The translations under genes were made by a program, and so were the position numbers. Below the pieces are notes generated by a model that did not search any database, was not told where the DNA came from, and saw only the letters and a list, made by a program, of their open reading frames with translations. From contig RPFO01001044.1 of NCBI GenBank assembly GCA_009746045.1, forward strand, positions 55,001 through 119,000: a stretch of 64,000 bases of DNA, given 5' to 3'. The stretch is from Mesostigma viride. Lineage: Eukaryota; Streptophyta; Mesostigmatophyceae; Mesostigmatales; Mesostigmataceae. The first letter of the stretch is position 1. Every line of letters begins with the position of its first letter. This document shows positions 1 to 13,821 of the stretch, piece by piece.

Positions 1-2450
1 CAAAAACCGCATAGATGGATCTGAAAACCGCATAGATGGATCCGAAAAACGCCGGACACTCGCTGCATGGAGAGCCCTGTGCAGTGACCCGGGCGACATG
101 CTGCATGTTGCATGCTGTCGAATCGCCCGGCCGGAGTACCGAACATGCTACATGGACCTTGCTGCGGTGCGCCATGCAGGAGGGGTTGGAGCCGTCGGAT
201 GGGGAGAAGGTGCCCCAACGCAAGGGGCGACGAGAAAACGGGAATAAATAGGGCGCACGCCGCATTGCATGTAGGTGATGATGTCGGGCGTAACGTACGA
301 AAACTACCGGTCTTGAAATAAAACTTGCGTCCCGGCAGGTTGCCGGCCGGACTGGTCCACTGTGTACTTTTTGCTACCATTCCACATGTGGAGACCCTGG
401 CATACATATTCTATATGTTAATTAATGCAAATCGATCGCCCGCGATAACGCAGTCTGGACAAATCAACCACACAAAAAAAATGATGGTCAGCACATTGTT
501 GGTAAACTAAAGGAAGGTACAACAAAAGATTTTTATTAGATGTATATTTTTACTAATGAAACTGGCTAGCTTAAGCAAGCTAGCAAATGAAAGTCCTGGT
601 TAATATTGATACTGACATGACCAAGAAGGAGCCATCAAATCGGCCTTTGTGACTGAAGGTCTCTAGAGATGGGGTAAAACGACATCGGTGCTTAATTGCA
701 ATGGTAGACACTTTACTACTATAAAGAAGACAAGGCATCAAAGAAGGCGTCAAGGGAAAGGTCCCCTGGACATTCTGATATGGTGATGGCTCAAGAGTCC
801 CATATATACATTAAAAGAGGCCTTGAAGAACAAGGGGAAAAATTTCTGAAAGAAGCCATGACAGTCCTCTAGTATGCCGGATAAGGGAATGCCCGATAGA
901 AATTGCATTAAGTCTCCAATTGGTGCATAAAAGTATGGCTGGAGGAAACGTCGAACCCGCCTGAGAAGGCTCCCGGCGCGACGTTGCACCAAGTCATCAG
1001 ATGTTTTTATTTTCACCATGTCAGAGATGATAAGTCTTCTCCTCATAGAAGGCTTTCACAACACATGGTAGGTTGAAGACCTGGCTGAAAAACTCCTCCA
1101 GCCTGTTACAAGACACGCAGGCAGGCAAGTTCACAGGGAAAGATACGTGGGAGGGCATCATGATCTATTCGAAGGATCGGGCAAGACGTCGAACGAATAA
1201 GGCAGTATCGAACATGTCCGAAGTGAAGTACATTTTCTTTACTCTGTGTCTCACTTTCCAATCAGGGCTGCATGAGCCTCAGTCTCCTCATCCAAACTTT
1301 GGCCTCGTCTCAACCCAAGCTACGGACAAATGCAAGCGAGGACGAGCAGCCGGGTGGGGGGAAGGAGCCGCAAGACAAGGGTCATTCGCAGCAGGGGCTA
1401 AGAGCACAACCGAGGCCAATGAGACATGTAAAGAATGCCAGGATTGGAGGCATTTCCAGGGGGGACCATCTGAGAAGAAGGGAGGAGAGCCAATGGGGGA
1501 CATGCAGGCTAGAAAACTCACAAGGGGGCACATACAGGCTAAAATTAACAAAAATTATTAGGGGTCATGGGGGGTTGCCGTGCGACAGGATAGGGGGCCA
1601 ACAGGCATTGTGAGGCTCAGCTCCGTGGGGTATAGGGTCTAATGTGTATTCATTAATTATTAGTTGTATCATTTAGAGCTGTGTAGGGTGGAAAGATTAG
1701 GAGGTAGGGTTCAGGGTGCAAGTAGGGCGATCCTAAATTGCCACCATGACGCAAGGACGTGGCACTGTAAACATGGGAGTGTCCATTGGAGTGCCTTCCT
1801 ACCAGAGAAACAAGTTTATCACAATAAGTGTGTGCAGGCTTTAACAGTTGAGCCTAGCCACACCCTCAAAATCATTGTACAAGTCATTGTCAAGTTAGGC
1901 CAGTTCACCATGCTGGGGCCCAGCACATGCCCCCTTGGTCCAATCTTGTCCCCAACAGCAGCGAGGGTGGGTGGGTGGGAGCTGCAAAAAGGCCTCCCTA
2001 CGTTCACCACACTACTCTAAGTACGGTGTGAAGGAAAACAAAGCACATGTCTCAAGGCGCCGCGCCCCCCTCAATCAAGGGCGGGCACGGTTGCCAGTAG
2101 GCACTAGTACCGGCGCACCGCCGGTCCTTTTCTCTCTCTAGTCCTAAGTAACAACAAGCACCTAACATGGTGTAGGTGACGTACGGTAGAGCTACGCTAC
2201 AGGCGGCAGATCGGCCCCCTTTGAGCCCGCCGCAACATAACTATAAAATGAGCAGATAGCTCAGAAAATCATATCTGTGAACATCCCAGCCAGTTTGACC
2301 ACAGAACCGCCACCCACGTGACGGCTGCCAGTTACCCGGGCCTTGCTTGCGTACAATGCCCCAGCCCGCCTTTTCTTCCGGTGGCTGACTTTGTTTCAAT
2401 CACCCTTCAGACAGGCTTACTATAGCAAATGCCTGGCTGTGCACCCCACT
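1..2450. other. Host-like non-coding sequence, no gene supported
   Basis: I find no open frame here with recognisable protein-like composition. The sequence opens with a short repeated unit containing the words catagatggatc. It includes a small hairpin near 568-587 (8-bp stem, 4-nt loop) in an AT-rich stretch at 520-600. Composition and lack of compact genes contrast with the sequence right of 11,178. I take it as host nuclear DNA. Confidence 0.5.
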
Positions 2451-2730
2451 ATAAGAACTAGAACAAGTGCTTGGCTTCTACCCGATAACAATAAGAACTA
2501 GAACGAGTGCTTGGCTTCTACCCGATAACAATAAGAACTAGAACAAGTGCTTGGCTTCTACCCGATAACAATAAGAACTAGAACAAGTGCTTGGCTTCTA
2601 CCCGATAACAATAAGAACTAGAACAAGTGCTTGGCTTCTACCCGATAACAATAAGAACTAGAACAAGTGCTTGGCTTCTACCCGATAACAATAAGAACTA
2701 GAACAAGTGCTTGGCTTCTACCCGATAACA
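2451..2730. repeat. Tandem repeat, 7 copies of a 40-bp unit
   Basis: Seven head-to-tail copies of a 40-bp unit beginning ataagaactagaac and ending cccgataaca fill exactly 280 bp. Copies are nearly identical (one copy has gaacg for gaaca). There are no unique spacers, so this is a minisatellite and not a CRISPR array. Confidence 0.95.
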
Positions 2731-3445
2731 GCACGGTAAGAGGGAGCCCCGGCCAGTACCTCGTAACAGCATACCAAGACGGACTCCTGGCAGCCAACTA
2801 ACCACAGCATAGTACCTAAAGACGGGCAAAGGTCGTTACCTGACGCGCAATGACAGGGGCGGGCAGCGGATGGGCGTTGGCAGCTCTAGTGTCTGCTACT
2901 CCAGTGCTGGCACCTCTCAGAGTGTCCGCTCCAGAGTCGTCCCCTCCGTCATCGTCATCGACATCGGGTCCAATCAAGGCCTGGATGAACCTGTTCCAAT
3001 AATACGCAAAAGTCCGTGTTTTTAAGCACCAGCAGAATGATATGATAAGCCCAATACGACCCAATGCTGAACGCACCCGCTGTGACACAGACAGGGCCCA
3101 TTTTCACCAGTACCAAGTACAAACGAGGCAAGGAATTCGCAATGTTGCAGCCTGCAGGAAACGCAAGGGAGGCAAAGACCCCGCCCATGAGCGTTTCTCA
3201 AGCCAAATGTTAACTTCCTCTTGTCAACTGTTCATCTCAGATTCAGCTATTTGGGCTATTCGGGCTATTCGGGCTGTTCGAGCTTTTCGGCTGTTCAGAC
3301 AACAGACTGTTCAGACTATTCAGGCAACTTTCCCTTAATTACAGAACAGAACTGCTTCCTCAACACAGGCAGATTGAGCATTTCACATCTGGGACTCGCC
3401 TTCCTTTGAACATGAATGTCCGTGTAAAAGCCTGATTCTCTCTTT
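2731..3445. other. No gene seen; short 9-bp repeat near 3250-3320
   Basis: No supported gene. At about 3250-3320 a degenerate 9-bp unit of the type gggctattc/gggctgttc is repeated. Confidence 0.5.
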
Positions 3446-3550
3446 GGGCTATATTGGCAGTTCCTTTGGCTACCAGGCATGGGCTATATTGGCAGTTCGT
3501 TTGGCTACCAGGCATGGGCTATATTGGCAGTTCGTTTGGCTACCAGGCAA
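3446..3550. repeat. Tandem repeat, 3 copies of a 35-bp unit
   Basis: Three copies of a 35-bp unit starting gggctatattggcagttc occur at 3446, 3481 and 3516. The last copy diverges at its end. Confidence 0.9.
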
Positions 3551-3961
3551 CTTCTTTGGCTACACCGTTGGTTGTCTCCTTGATACCCGACCAGATCCGC
3601 CAGTACGGAACCTGTTAGGGTCGCGCACGTGTCCACCACAAAACCTACCTTGAGCGTGGCAACAAGACGAGTGTCACATCATAGATAGATATAGATAGGC
3701 AGACGTCACGTGAGTAAAAGGACGTTACAACCCACTCCACGAAGATTGAACACGCTTGTTCCTATAGCGGATGGCAAAACAGTGTGATATACACAATAGG
3801 GGTCGTGCTAACCCGAGTGTTATATCTTGTGGCCACCTCAGTGGCCCAGGGCACGGCGAGACAACCGCTCGACGAGCAAGGGAACCCCCATCGCATTCCT
3901 AAACTCAAATCATGCGAGGACGTGAGCAAACGGATCACGCCCTGCTCGCAGCCCCTATACT

Positions 3962-4969
3962 TTAAAGTGGCTGATTTTCACATCTGTAGAAAAGCGTGAC
4001 GCGCACCCACCTGGCAACCTCCTGCTCATTCGACTCGGTGCCGGCGATGACGTCAGCGCCAACCGACCCACTGCCGCGGGTGACATCAGCACCAACCCCG
4101 TCCGCAGCAACCACCCGCTTGTCCCCATGGTTTGGATGGCCGCCGCCCCCGCAAGAAACGTTGTCGCGTGCATGTGTATGGCCGCCGCCCTGGTGTGCGT
4201 TCAAAACCATGCAATCTCCACCCTGGTTGACCGCATGCGCAACGTCCTTGGGGGTGTCAGCATCCCCTTGACACAAGCTCCTCCCATCCACAAGATCCTC
4301 GCCCGTTGTGACCCCGGTAACACCCAGGCGGTCGTAAGTAGCCACAACGGCCACATTCCTTCGGCGACACGGGAGACGCGCCTCAGCTGCGGGCAGCGGG
4401 TCGTAAGAATGAACCGCGCTTGTTCTGAGTGGCGCCCGCGGCAGGGGCCAGGCAGGGACGACGTTGGAAGCCAGTGTGGCCGTGGACGCGGCCCCCCACG
4501 CGTCTGCCGGGGTGCCCCAGCCCCCAGCCGTACTATGGACACCAATATGGACACCATTAAGAATACCGGTAGCTCTGGAGTTGGTGTCGACGGCGTTATT
4601 ATTGTTGTTGTTGGTGGTGGTGGTGGTGGTGGCGGCTGCGGCGGCAAAGCTCAGGTTGCCACCAGCTAGCCTTGCCACCGCACTGTTCCCGACAGACAAA
4701 CGACCAACCGTGCGGATTGGCATGAACTCGCTCAGCGTGACGGGCGTGGGGGTGGGGAGGCACTCGGGGGTGGCCGGGACTAGCGAGATGGACTTCGGGA
4801 AACTTGGCGCAGTGGATGGCCGGCCAGCCTGCATGCCCCCAGGTGTCGTGCAGGGAGAGCGGCACAGGGGTGTTGTTGGGTACAAGCACACGTCAACGGT
4901 CAAGGTCGCGTTAGAATCGCTTCCAAGCGCAGGGAGGGCGGCACAGGTATCCATCCAGCACGGTGACAC
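3962..4969 (-). CDS. Possible host exon with Thr/Asn homopolymer tract
   Basis: A 335-codon open frame, unusually long for this part of the window. It contains a run of threonines followed by a run of asparagines (from GGT and GTT repeats on the plus strand at about 4600-4640), as is common in protist proteins, and is otherwise Ala/Gly/Val/Thr-rich. Near its 3' end, about 4010, the coding strand reads GCCAG followed by GTGGGT, a good match to a splice donor, so the frame could be one exon of a spliced host gene. I recognise no domain. GC-rich sequence makes long chance frames common, so this is a weak call. Confidence 0.25.
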   Translation of the reverse strand: MSPCWMDTCAALPALGSDSNATLTVDVCLYPTTPLCRSPCTTPGGMQAGRPSTAPSFPKSISLVPATPECLPTPTPVTLSEFMPIRTVGRLSVGNSAVARLAGGNLSFAAAAATTTTTTNNNNNNAVDTNSRATGILNGVHIGVHSTAGGWGTPADAWGAASTATLASNVVPAWPLPRAPLRTSAVHSYDPLPAAEARLPCRRRNVAVVATYDRLGVTGVTTGEDLVDGRSLCQGDADTPKDVAHAVNQGGDCMVLNAHQGGGHTHARDNVSCGGGGHPNHGDKRVVAADGVGADVTRGSGSVGADVIAGTESNEQEVARWVRVTLFYRCENQPL

Positions 4970-5255
4970 ATGAAGAAATATTTAGTCACAAAATTGAAAT
5001 GGATGAATGTATACATATATTACAGGTACGGGCATAGTCTTGTATTCTGTGTTTATTTATACTACTATAATAGTATTATAAATAAATACTACTACAATAG
5101 TTGTAGCATTTATTTATACGTAGCATAGCACAGTTTATGATTTCAAGAAAAACCTTGAGACCAAAGCAATGAGAGGGGCTGCATGACGTCAGGGTCGTCA
5201 GCCCACATCCAGCAACAATGTCCTGAAGGACGCCCCTTTTCTCATTCCATCTACG
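4970..5255. other. AT-rich stretch, no gene
   Basis: AT-rich, with short direct repeats of the type atactactataatag at 5055-5105. Nothing codes. Confidence 0.6.
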
Positions 5256-5505
<250 letters not shown>

Positions 5506-7505
5506 CCCTATAGATAACAGCCATTTCCGGCGTCCATGATGGAGTGGTAGTCCTCTCCATGACTGAAATCCTGCCACGTCCCGCAACGACTCTGGCGAAT
5601 CATCGAGCTGCAGCGTTGCATCTCACCAGTTTGGACGCTGACACCGCCGCACGCCGCGTTGCTTGTGTACTGCCAGGAGGGTGGAGATAACGGCAGTTTT
5701 CGCCATGCTTGCAGCGCACGCCCTGCAGGGCGTAAATCCAGACCTGCGTGCAGGAACAGAAAATTACCAAACATACACAAAGAATCTAAAAGGTCGACAG
5801 TTTCAGGTATCATTCCTAATAATCAGTAAACAGAACATTCTATTGACCCTGACAGGGATGGTTCTTTGCACCAATCACGTCAGGCTAGCCTACAATTTCC
5901 CTGCCCTCGCCTGCCCTGGGCGAGACCTCCCCCAAGAAACCACGCGATTCCGGGAGGATGAATCTCCTCAACGGTCCTACGCCACGGGACTAAGGACAGC
6001 AGGAGCACGTCATTTGCACAGGCCCGACCTTGATAGCACACGCCCAACGACAGCGAAGTGTCAACTTTGTTTGATTGGGGCAGGCCGTCCATTTGCGAAA
6101 CGTTACTTCCCACCCTCAAGAACCGCAAGGAACTAAACCATATATTTGCAGTTTATTTCATCACACTTACCTCGCAAGGTTGCTTCCATCGGCCGCGTGG
6201 GTGATAGCATTTACATCGGTTTCCGTTTGCACAGCTTCCCGTCTTCGCAAAGGCCGGACAAAGAATATTCCTGCGCGCAAGCAAACGATGCCAGTCCAAT
6301 ATCAGTCGTCGTCATGAATTGTCAGTGAAATAGCGTAATAAAAGCCGGTGGGACTACACGCAAAATCCAAAAACTAGACTGCCGTTGACCAACAGTGACG
6401 AGGAAACTCACTTTAAATCAATTGTCGTCGTCCTTTGCACTCTATTACTAACGCCCGCCGTGGACAAATGCCCCTCGTTACTCGCCACGCGACGAGCTAA
6501 GGAAGCCATTGTGACTGCCCTAGGGGCTTAAGTACCCAGACCAGTCGTAAACAAATTGCTAACAAATTGGCCTTGGAACTTTTTTTATTGCTTGGCGAAC
6601 GATTCGTGGCAACGAGCATCGAGCCTGGCTGCCCTGGTTTTATGCAAGGCCGCGAGCTAAAGCTTGCGCGTGATAGGCCAGAAATTGGACGGACAGACAA
6701 ACGGGGCAAACAGGAGCGTCTTTGTTCTGGAAGAAACTCGTCTGGAAGGCCGAGCAGGAAGCTCTGGAAGGTATTCAGAATGTAGGGAATGTAGGGTGAC
6801 GTTGTCAACCCTGCTCAAAGAACCTGCCAAGTACCGACATGCATTTCAGCTCTGTTCAGATACTTCTGGGTTTACAGGTGGCCCTAAGGGGGCAGCGGGC
6901 CATCCAGTGACAAGTCGCGCGACTGGCCGTCAACAAATCACCAAGTTCGCGCGAGTTGTCGCGCAATTAGCCAATCAATCAGGGGCGTGAAGGTACGCTG
7001 TACACAATTAAGTTCACTGTACAACGCCGCGCCGCGCCACTCTCGCAACACAGGTGTCCAGGCTCCAATCCATTGTGCTACGTGCCTTCATGAGACACGA
7101 GCCACGTGTTGAAGACTGTCGATGCCCGCAATTAATACGCCAAAACGATACAATCAAACCCACTTTACCCCGGCGGAAATACGCCAAAACGGAGCAACAG
7201 CTTCGTCGGTGATAAAATGCGTACTGCAATTGCAGACACCGTTGTGACGAAGGTCTTGCCTCATATCGCTAGGATATCAACGGAGAAGTTTCCGTACAAG
7301 CGTTGGGGAAGGTATCGTCTGTGGAAAACGATCGAGGGAAATGCTGGAACTTGGCAGCTGGGATCGAATTGAGTTTATCACGTCCTGCACTGGAAATGCG
7401 CATGTCCAAATATCACGTCTCATAATCTGCCCCCCCCCCCCGTAAACCATCCCTTAGAGCGGGCACGAAAAGGGGTGCACCCGCTTACGCAGCACTGCCG
7501 TCGTC
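5506..7505. other. Host-like sequence, no gene supported
   Basis: Only short overlapping frames on both strands, with no recognisable domain and no TATA plus ATG arrangement like that used right of 11 kb. A C-run lies at about 7431-7440. Confidence 0.45.
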
Positions 7506-7868
7506 ATGGCTCGATACGACGAAACCGTCTGGAACGTGAAGCAAATTTGCGATCACAAGTCGTCTTTGGTCGACAGCTCTTCTGCAGCCGGGGTGACAAA
7601 GGAGATTTTCAAGCCCGGTATTCGTGAAGAGTTCGCCAAGAGGCCACTGTTCGCGAGGGACGTTGCCAACCTGGCCTTGGCCCCTGGGCAACCTGGCCAT
7701 AAGGAACGTTTGCAAGAAACGAGGGCTGCATGCCCCGGCGACGGCACCACGAACGGCAAGGCTGACATCGTCGAATACAACATGGCCAAAACGATGTTAT
7801 TCTCGCAGTACTACGTAGAATGTGAGGACATCCGGCTCAAGGAGGCAGATCTCCTGTCGCTGTGCTGA
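7506..7868 (+). CDS. Possible small host coding segment, unknown
   Basis: A 120-codon frame with mixed, protein-like composition. It is followed after its stop by short frames rich in VKEE and VKVEP words (about 7980-8260), in more than one frame. The latter resemble SUMO-acceptor consensus words (psi-K-x-E), but they also arise from the simple repeat gtgaaggtgaag. It could be an exon of a decayed or spliced host gene. No family recognised. Confidence 0.2.
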   Translation: MARYDETVWNVKQICDHKSSLVDSSSAAGVTKEIFKPGIREEFAKRPLFARDVANLALAPGQPGHKERLQETRAACPGDGTTNGKADIVEYNMAKTMLFSQYYVECEDIRLKEADLLSLC

Positions 7869-8917
7869 TGATGTGCCGGATGCACGGCATGCGGGGCCAC
7901 TCCTCCCGCAAGCACAAGCTGGTCGAATTGGTTGGTCGCTGGCTGCTGGGCAATTATGACCCCGGGCATGCCATATGCGGCCGCGGTGAAGGAAGAGCCT
8001 GCAGGGCCTGTAGCCGCAGTTAAGGTCGAGCCTGCCGCTGGTCCCACCACTCCCATGCAAGTGGGTGCTCAAGCCTGCGCCTGCCTCTGGGTCGGCGGCC
8101 AAGGTGAAGGTGAAAGAACAGCCTAGCCCTGCTTTTGCCCCTGTAGCTGCGGCCAAGGTGAAGGAAGAGCGTGCCGCTGGGCCTGCAATGGTGAAGGTGA
8201 AGAAAGAGCTTTCCGCTGGGCCTCCTGCCAGCGACGGCCCGGGGAAAGGGCGAGACGTGGGACGAGAGCGCCAATCCTACGGCTTCGCAAGGCAACCCTC
8301 TTTTGGATTGTGGAGGGGGGTGGACTGTGAACATGAGAATTGTGAGAAGGGGGGGGGCGGGGGGGGGGGGGAGGGTTTTGGGTTGTGAGAAGGATTAACA
8401 GCGTTCATGCTACCAACGTGCGTCGGGACGCTGATGGTTTTACCAATTGTAACACGGATACCCTTGACCCCCCCGCCACCAAGAAGCCTCGAGTGGATGG
8501 CCAGCAGGGACGCTTTGGCGCGCCTGGCCAGGGGGGGGGATGGGCGGCCGCCCCCAGCACTTGTTGGCGTAAGTCGGAACGTGGCCGCACCCCCCGCTGA
8601 CCTACGGCGTCATCGATTGCAAGTGTTTCTGTGCTATCACAGCTATGCTATCACAGCTGTGGTGTCCTGAACCCGTGTGGTATCAAGTCTGTGCCTGCTC
8701 TCGCCTCGAGTATGCCAGAGGAGAGGCCGCGCGGGAGAGGGGTGCTTTGTTAGAGATGGGTGGTAGTGTAGAGAGGCATGCTTGGTGTACATAGAGGGGT
8801 CACTGTATCTGACGCACCAACAACGCACACAGAGGGATGGGCACCCGCCCCATTCCCCCTTGCGCAGCCCTGCAAGTCCTGACCATGCACGACAAGGCAT
8901 ACTGCCTGTCGATATCA
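7869..8917. other. No supported gene; G-rich and simple-sequence tracts
   Basis: Contains repeated gaaggtgaag words and a G-run at about 8349-8372. Frames here shift repeatedly and I do not support any of them. Confidence 0.4.
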
Positions 8918-8998
8918 ATTGTGATCAACAGTGATCAACGGTGATCAATTGTGATCAATTGTGATCGATTGTGATCGATTGTGATCGATTGTGATTTA
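8918..8998. repeat. Tandem repeat of a 10-bp unit (ttgtgatcaa type)
   Basis: About eight copies of a degenerate 10-bp unit, variants of gtgatcaatt/gtgatcgatt, head to tail. Confidence 0.9.
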
Positions 8999-9045
8999 TT
9001 GCTGCCTCTATGCATCAATTAAAAGCACGTGACTGTATGCACATA

Positions 9046-9200
9046 CTCTTGGAAATATATACTAAGCATATATATGGAAATATATACTAAGCATATACTA
9101 TAGGAACTATATATTAAGCATATACTATAGGAACTACATATTATAGTAACTATGCATATACTATAGGAACTATATATACTATGCATATACTACAGGAACT
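9046..9200. repeat. AT-rich repeats (actataggaactatat type)
   Basis: Several interspersed copies of words such as gcatatactataggaact and ggaaatatatactaagc, spaced 30-45 bp apart. Confidence 0.8.
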
Positions 9201-9355
9201 AGATGACCCACCTCCCTTGTTTGCCTATGATATGTATCGCGGGTCGGCAGTGATGTTTCTGCCTGTAATTGTTAGTTAGTTGTGTTGGCTCGCAGCTTTG
9301 CACTTGCAAGGGTCGTTCCCAGAACAGGGGGGGGGGGGCGGGAGAGTTAGCTCTA

Positions 9356-10559
<1,204 letters not shown>

Positions 10560-10742
10560 AGGGCGGATGTGACTACAAACAATAAGAAAAAGGGGGCGCA
10601 TGCGAGTGCCGACAACAAGGAGGAGGAGGGGGCGCATGCGAGTACTTGAACAAGAAGGAGAAGGGGGCGCATGCGAGTACTTGAACAAGAAGGAAAAGGG
10701 GGCGCATGCGAGTACTTGAACAAGAAGGAGAAGGGGGCGGAT
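10560..10742. repeat. Tandem repeat, about 5 copies of a 35-bp unit
   Basis: The core gggggcgcatgcgagt recurs every 35 bp (gcgcatgcg at about 10597, 10632, 10667 and 10702, with a diverged copy near 10737), separated by cttgaacaagaaggag-type sequence. Confidence 0.9.
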
Positions 10743-11177
10743 GAAAGCAATGAAATTATTGCTTGGGATGGGGGCGGATGCCGGTATTCACAAGAGCGAG
10801 AAAGGGCCGGGCGCAAGCCAAGTGTGAGCAGAAAGGACTATGGGGCAGACGCATCCCCACGGGGCAGACCAGGGTTGGGCGTAAAGGGGTGACGTTATGT
10901 CAACTCCCTAGCTGACCCCCTTCACGCCCGACCCTTAGACAGACAGGGTGACTTGAGAGTTCCTGCACCGAGGGCTTTCCTCTGCGGTTTTGCCTTCGCT
11001 GCTCATTTTGCCACTCGGTTCGCTTTGGTGACCCACCCGGAAGTGCTTGCGGAAGTTTAATCGTGTGATAGCACCGTAAGACTGTACCGTTTGCCATACA
11101 TTGGTGCGGCATTGCGAAGCCGTAGTGTGGCTGTGGCTGTGGTTTGTGCTCCGAGTTGGCAGGTGCCAATATCCGGC
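10743..11177. other. Last host-like sequence before the palindrome
   Basis: No gene supported. This is the unique sequence immediately left of the palindrome. The symmetrical position on the far side (33,161 onwards) is unrelated and viral in style, so 11,177/11,178 is a junction. Confidence 0.55.
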
Positions 11178-11375
11178 ACTACAAAAACCTAAAGTGACCC
11201 CCTTTTGGAGGGCTGACAGACATGCACAGGACTTGGACAAATGACATGGCATTCCTCGTGGTAAAGCATGGAAATAAACACATGTAATGATATTTATTAA
11301 TGAAACAATTCTTTATTCCAGATTATATTGCATCATTACATTGCATTGGTCACACGTAAACCTTGTCAGTACTAT

Positions 11376-12544
11376 TTACTGGTCCTCATCATCAGAGGAT
11401 CCCTCCTCTTGATTTCCCTCATCAGGGATGAAGGGCATGTCCTTGGTTCCTCTCCCCTGAGTCTTTCTGGCCTGCTCAGCAGCAGCAGCCTGATCAATGG
11501 CAGCCTGCTCAAGAGCAGCCTGCTTGGCAGCCAGCTTGGCTGCCTGCTTGTTAGCTTGCCTGGCAGCGCGCCTGGCAGCTCTATCAGGATCAAGTTGCTC
11601 GTCAGGAACAGGCTGCTGCCCCCCAGAAGCGGCTGGTCAATAATAACAGGTTGCTGCACGTAAAATGACCCCTGCTGGGGAGCAGGCTGCTGCAAAAAAA
11701 CAGATGCCTGCTGGGGAGCTGGCTGGAATACTGGCTGGGGAGCTGGCTGGAATACTGGCTGGGGAGCTGGCTGGAATACTGGCTGGGGAGCTGGCTGGGC
11801 AACAGGTACATACACAGCAGCCTGTCTTGCGATGAGGTCAGCCAGCTGCTTTTGCACTGCTGCCTTCTCTTCTTCTGACTTCTTGAGCCGCTCTGCAATC
11901 TCATCTGAATCCATCTTGGTCTTGGGAGGCGTTTCGTTGTGCGAAGGTTCGTCGTTGCTCTGATAGCTCTGCTCTTGTTCGTCTTGTTCCACCGTCTGTG
12001 GGCGGCTCTCACGTCGAAGCCGCTTTGTTTGCGGCTCGTGTGCTGCATTGCGCTCTGCCTGGATTTCATTCCAGCGCCGCCTAACATCGGTGTGGTCGGC
12101 CCTGTTTCCAGCCTTGCACTTCGCCTTGGTGCTGACAAAATCCTGCACAAACGAGGCTACTGCTGCGTCGCAGTTGCTTGCAAGCATGTCGATAGGCTCC
12201 CAGCTGAATTTCTGTATTTTCTGACCTTTGACGGCGCATTCCATAAGGTGTTCTTTCGTAAAATCCCACTCAATCAGGAGCAAGAGATTGTCGCCTTCGA
12301 ACTTTGCATCTGAAATAGAAGCTATCTCCCATTCATCACGCTCCTTGTGAGGAAGCCCATAGCCAGATGGGCCGACATCGGTCTGCATCATGGCACGCTT
12401 TTCCTCCCTGACCTTGACACGCTTACTTTTCGTGTCTGCATATTCTTCTTGGTGAAAAGTGGACTCCATCTTGTGGAGCCGCCGCCCCACATGGGTAAAA
12501 AGGGACGTGAGCGGTATTTTCTTTAAAATAGTTTCATGATCCAT
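11376..12544 (-). pseudogene. Chromodomain-like protein, left-arm copy, frameshifted
   Basis: Left-arm copy of the gene intact at 31,793-32,962. It starts at the equivalent ATG (12,544) and keeps the chromodomain-like segment and the proline/glutamine repeats. A C-run has six bases here (11,619-11,624) where the right arm has seven (32,713-32,719 on the other strand). This shifts the frame and replaces the Ala/Lys/Gln-rich acidic tail by an unrelated one. The stop equivalent to that of the intact copy is at 11,376-11,378. A homopolymer sequencing error is possible. Confidence 0.85.
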
Positions 12545-12669
12545 GGCTGCCTGCCACAAATTCCTCCTTGTATGCTCGACAGGCCTTTGCTTTTATTTAT
12601 TGTTAAAAGCCTTCATGGCGGCGACTGGCCAGTGGGTCGACCGCAAGGGCCGACTGGCCAGGGCGAATC

Positions 12670-12677
12670 TATTTATA
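12670..12677 (-). promoter_or_regulatory. TATA box of left chromodomain gene copy
   Basis: TATAAATA on the minus strand, about 126 nt before the ATG at 12,544. It mirrors the box at 31,660-31,667. Confidence 0.7.
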
Positions 12678-13102
12678 CAAGTCCGTGGCTTGCCAGTAAC
12701 TACAATTATGAATTGTGAGCGCCACTCCGTTGGTACTTTGTCAGTAATTAAATTTGCACAAGTCCCGAGCACCGTGTCATACGCCCTTACTTCTGTCGTA
12801 CGCAGTACCGGCGCGGCGTTAGGCGTGTTTCTGTGCAAAGTCCCGAATTTTCACCAAGTCCTGGGCACTAAGGGGGCCGTGCTAGTAAGTGTAGCTCCTA
12901 AACGGCTAAGTCTTTTTGAATTCTGTCACTTGCACCCTGTTTTGTATGCTCAGTATATGCTACGTACCTATTGCATTTGTTAATTGGCCTATTTATAATG
13001 CATGAGATGTGAGGACTCTTTGTTTACGTAAACGCTTTTATTAGAAAATAAAATACAGTAATCATTTCAACACTCCTTTTCTCAATGTAGGAGTGGAAGT
13101 AC

Positions 13103-13821
13103 TTATTTGTACATCGCATGCGCCTTCCTCCGTTCATGGCTTGGCTTCAAAAGGCTGCACTCCCTGCAGCTGACATAGCCATTGGCCAGTTGGTTCTTCC
13201 ACACGTCTAACTCCCAATTGCACAGTTCCTCCATCTTCTGCATCCGGGGGGGGCGGTGGTGAGGAGCCACGCTTGTCTCGAGGGCCTTGCGCACCGCCTC
13301 CTTCATGCGATTGATGAGCTCGAGCCGTGCTCTTCTGCCGTGCGTTCCTTCTCGAGATCCGGCACGGACTTGATGTACTCGTGAGCGACAAGGTCAGCGT
13401 CGTGTCCGAAGACGATGACAGCCCAGAACATCTTGTCAAACACATTCTGGGCAAGGCACGCCAGATGCTTCCTGTAGCAGTGAGCCTCGGCGACCCACCT
13501 CTTCGCTTGACGGAGAAAGATATAGGGCTTCTTGCCAATCAGCAACCGCTTGCACATCTTGAGATCGCATGAAGTCATGTGGCGCAGCTCGCCAGGGTTC
13601 CTTCGGCGTCTGCGGGAGCGCATCTGAATCTCCTTCTCAATGGCATTCAGCAGCTCAGTGGCTTCGATCGTCTTTTCCTCTTTCACCTTCTCAAACTGGA
13701 CCTGCGTGGCCTTGTTGATTCCACACAGTTTGGGCCACGAGAGCTCCACGAGGCGGTGCACGATTTCTGCAGGCAGGCTGTCGAAGGTGGCAGCCATAGC
13801 TGGTTTCGCGGAGTCAGCCAT
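13103..13821 (-). pseudogene. F-box-like protein, left-arm copy, frameshifted
   Basis: Left-arm copy of the gene intact at 30,515-31,234. The start at 13,821 is chosen by comparison with the paralog at 44,035, whose N-terminus aligns. One G is missing near 13,325 (cacggctcg against cacgggctcg in the right arm). The frame therefore breaks after about 165 codons, and the C-terminal Cys-containing part continues in another frame to 13,103. Confidence 0.85.

Noticed and set aside
2451-2730. CRISPR-like array
   Set aside because: The 40-bp units abut directly with no unique spacers; a minisatellite in eukaryotic-type DNA.
12543-12983. 146-codon frame antisense and upstream to the chromodomain gene (mirror at 31,354-31,794)
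   Set aside because: It covers the promoter and leader of the chromodomain gene on the other strand, without its own promoter or a recognisable domain.
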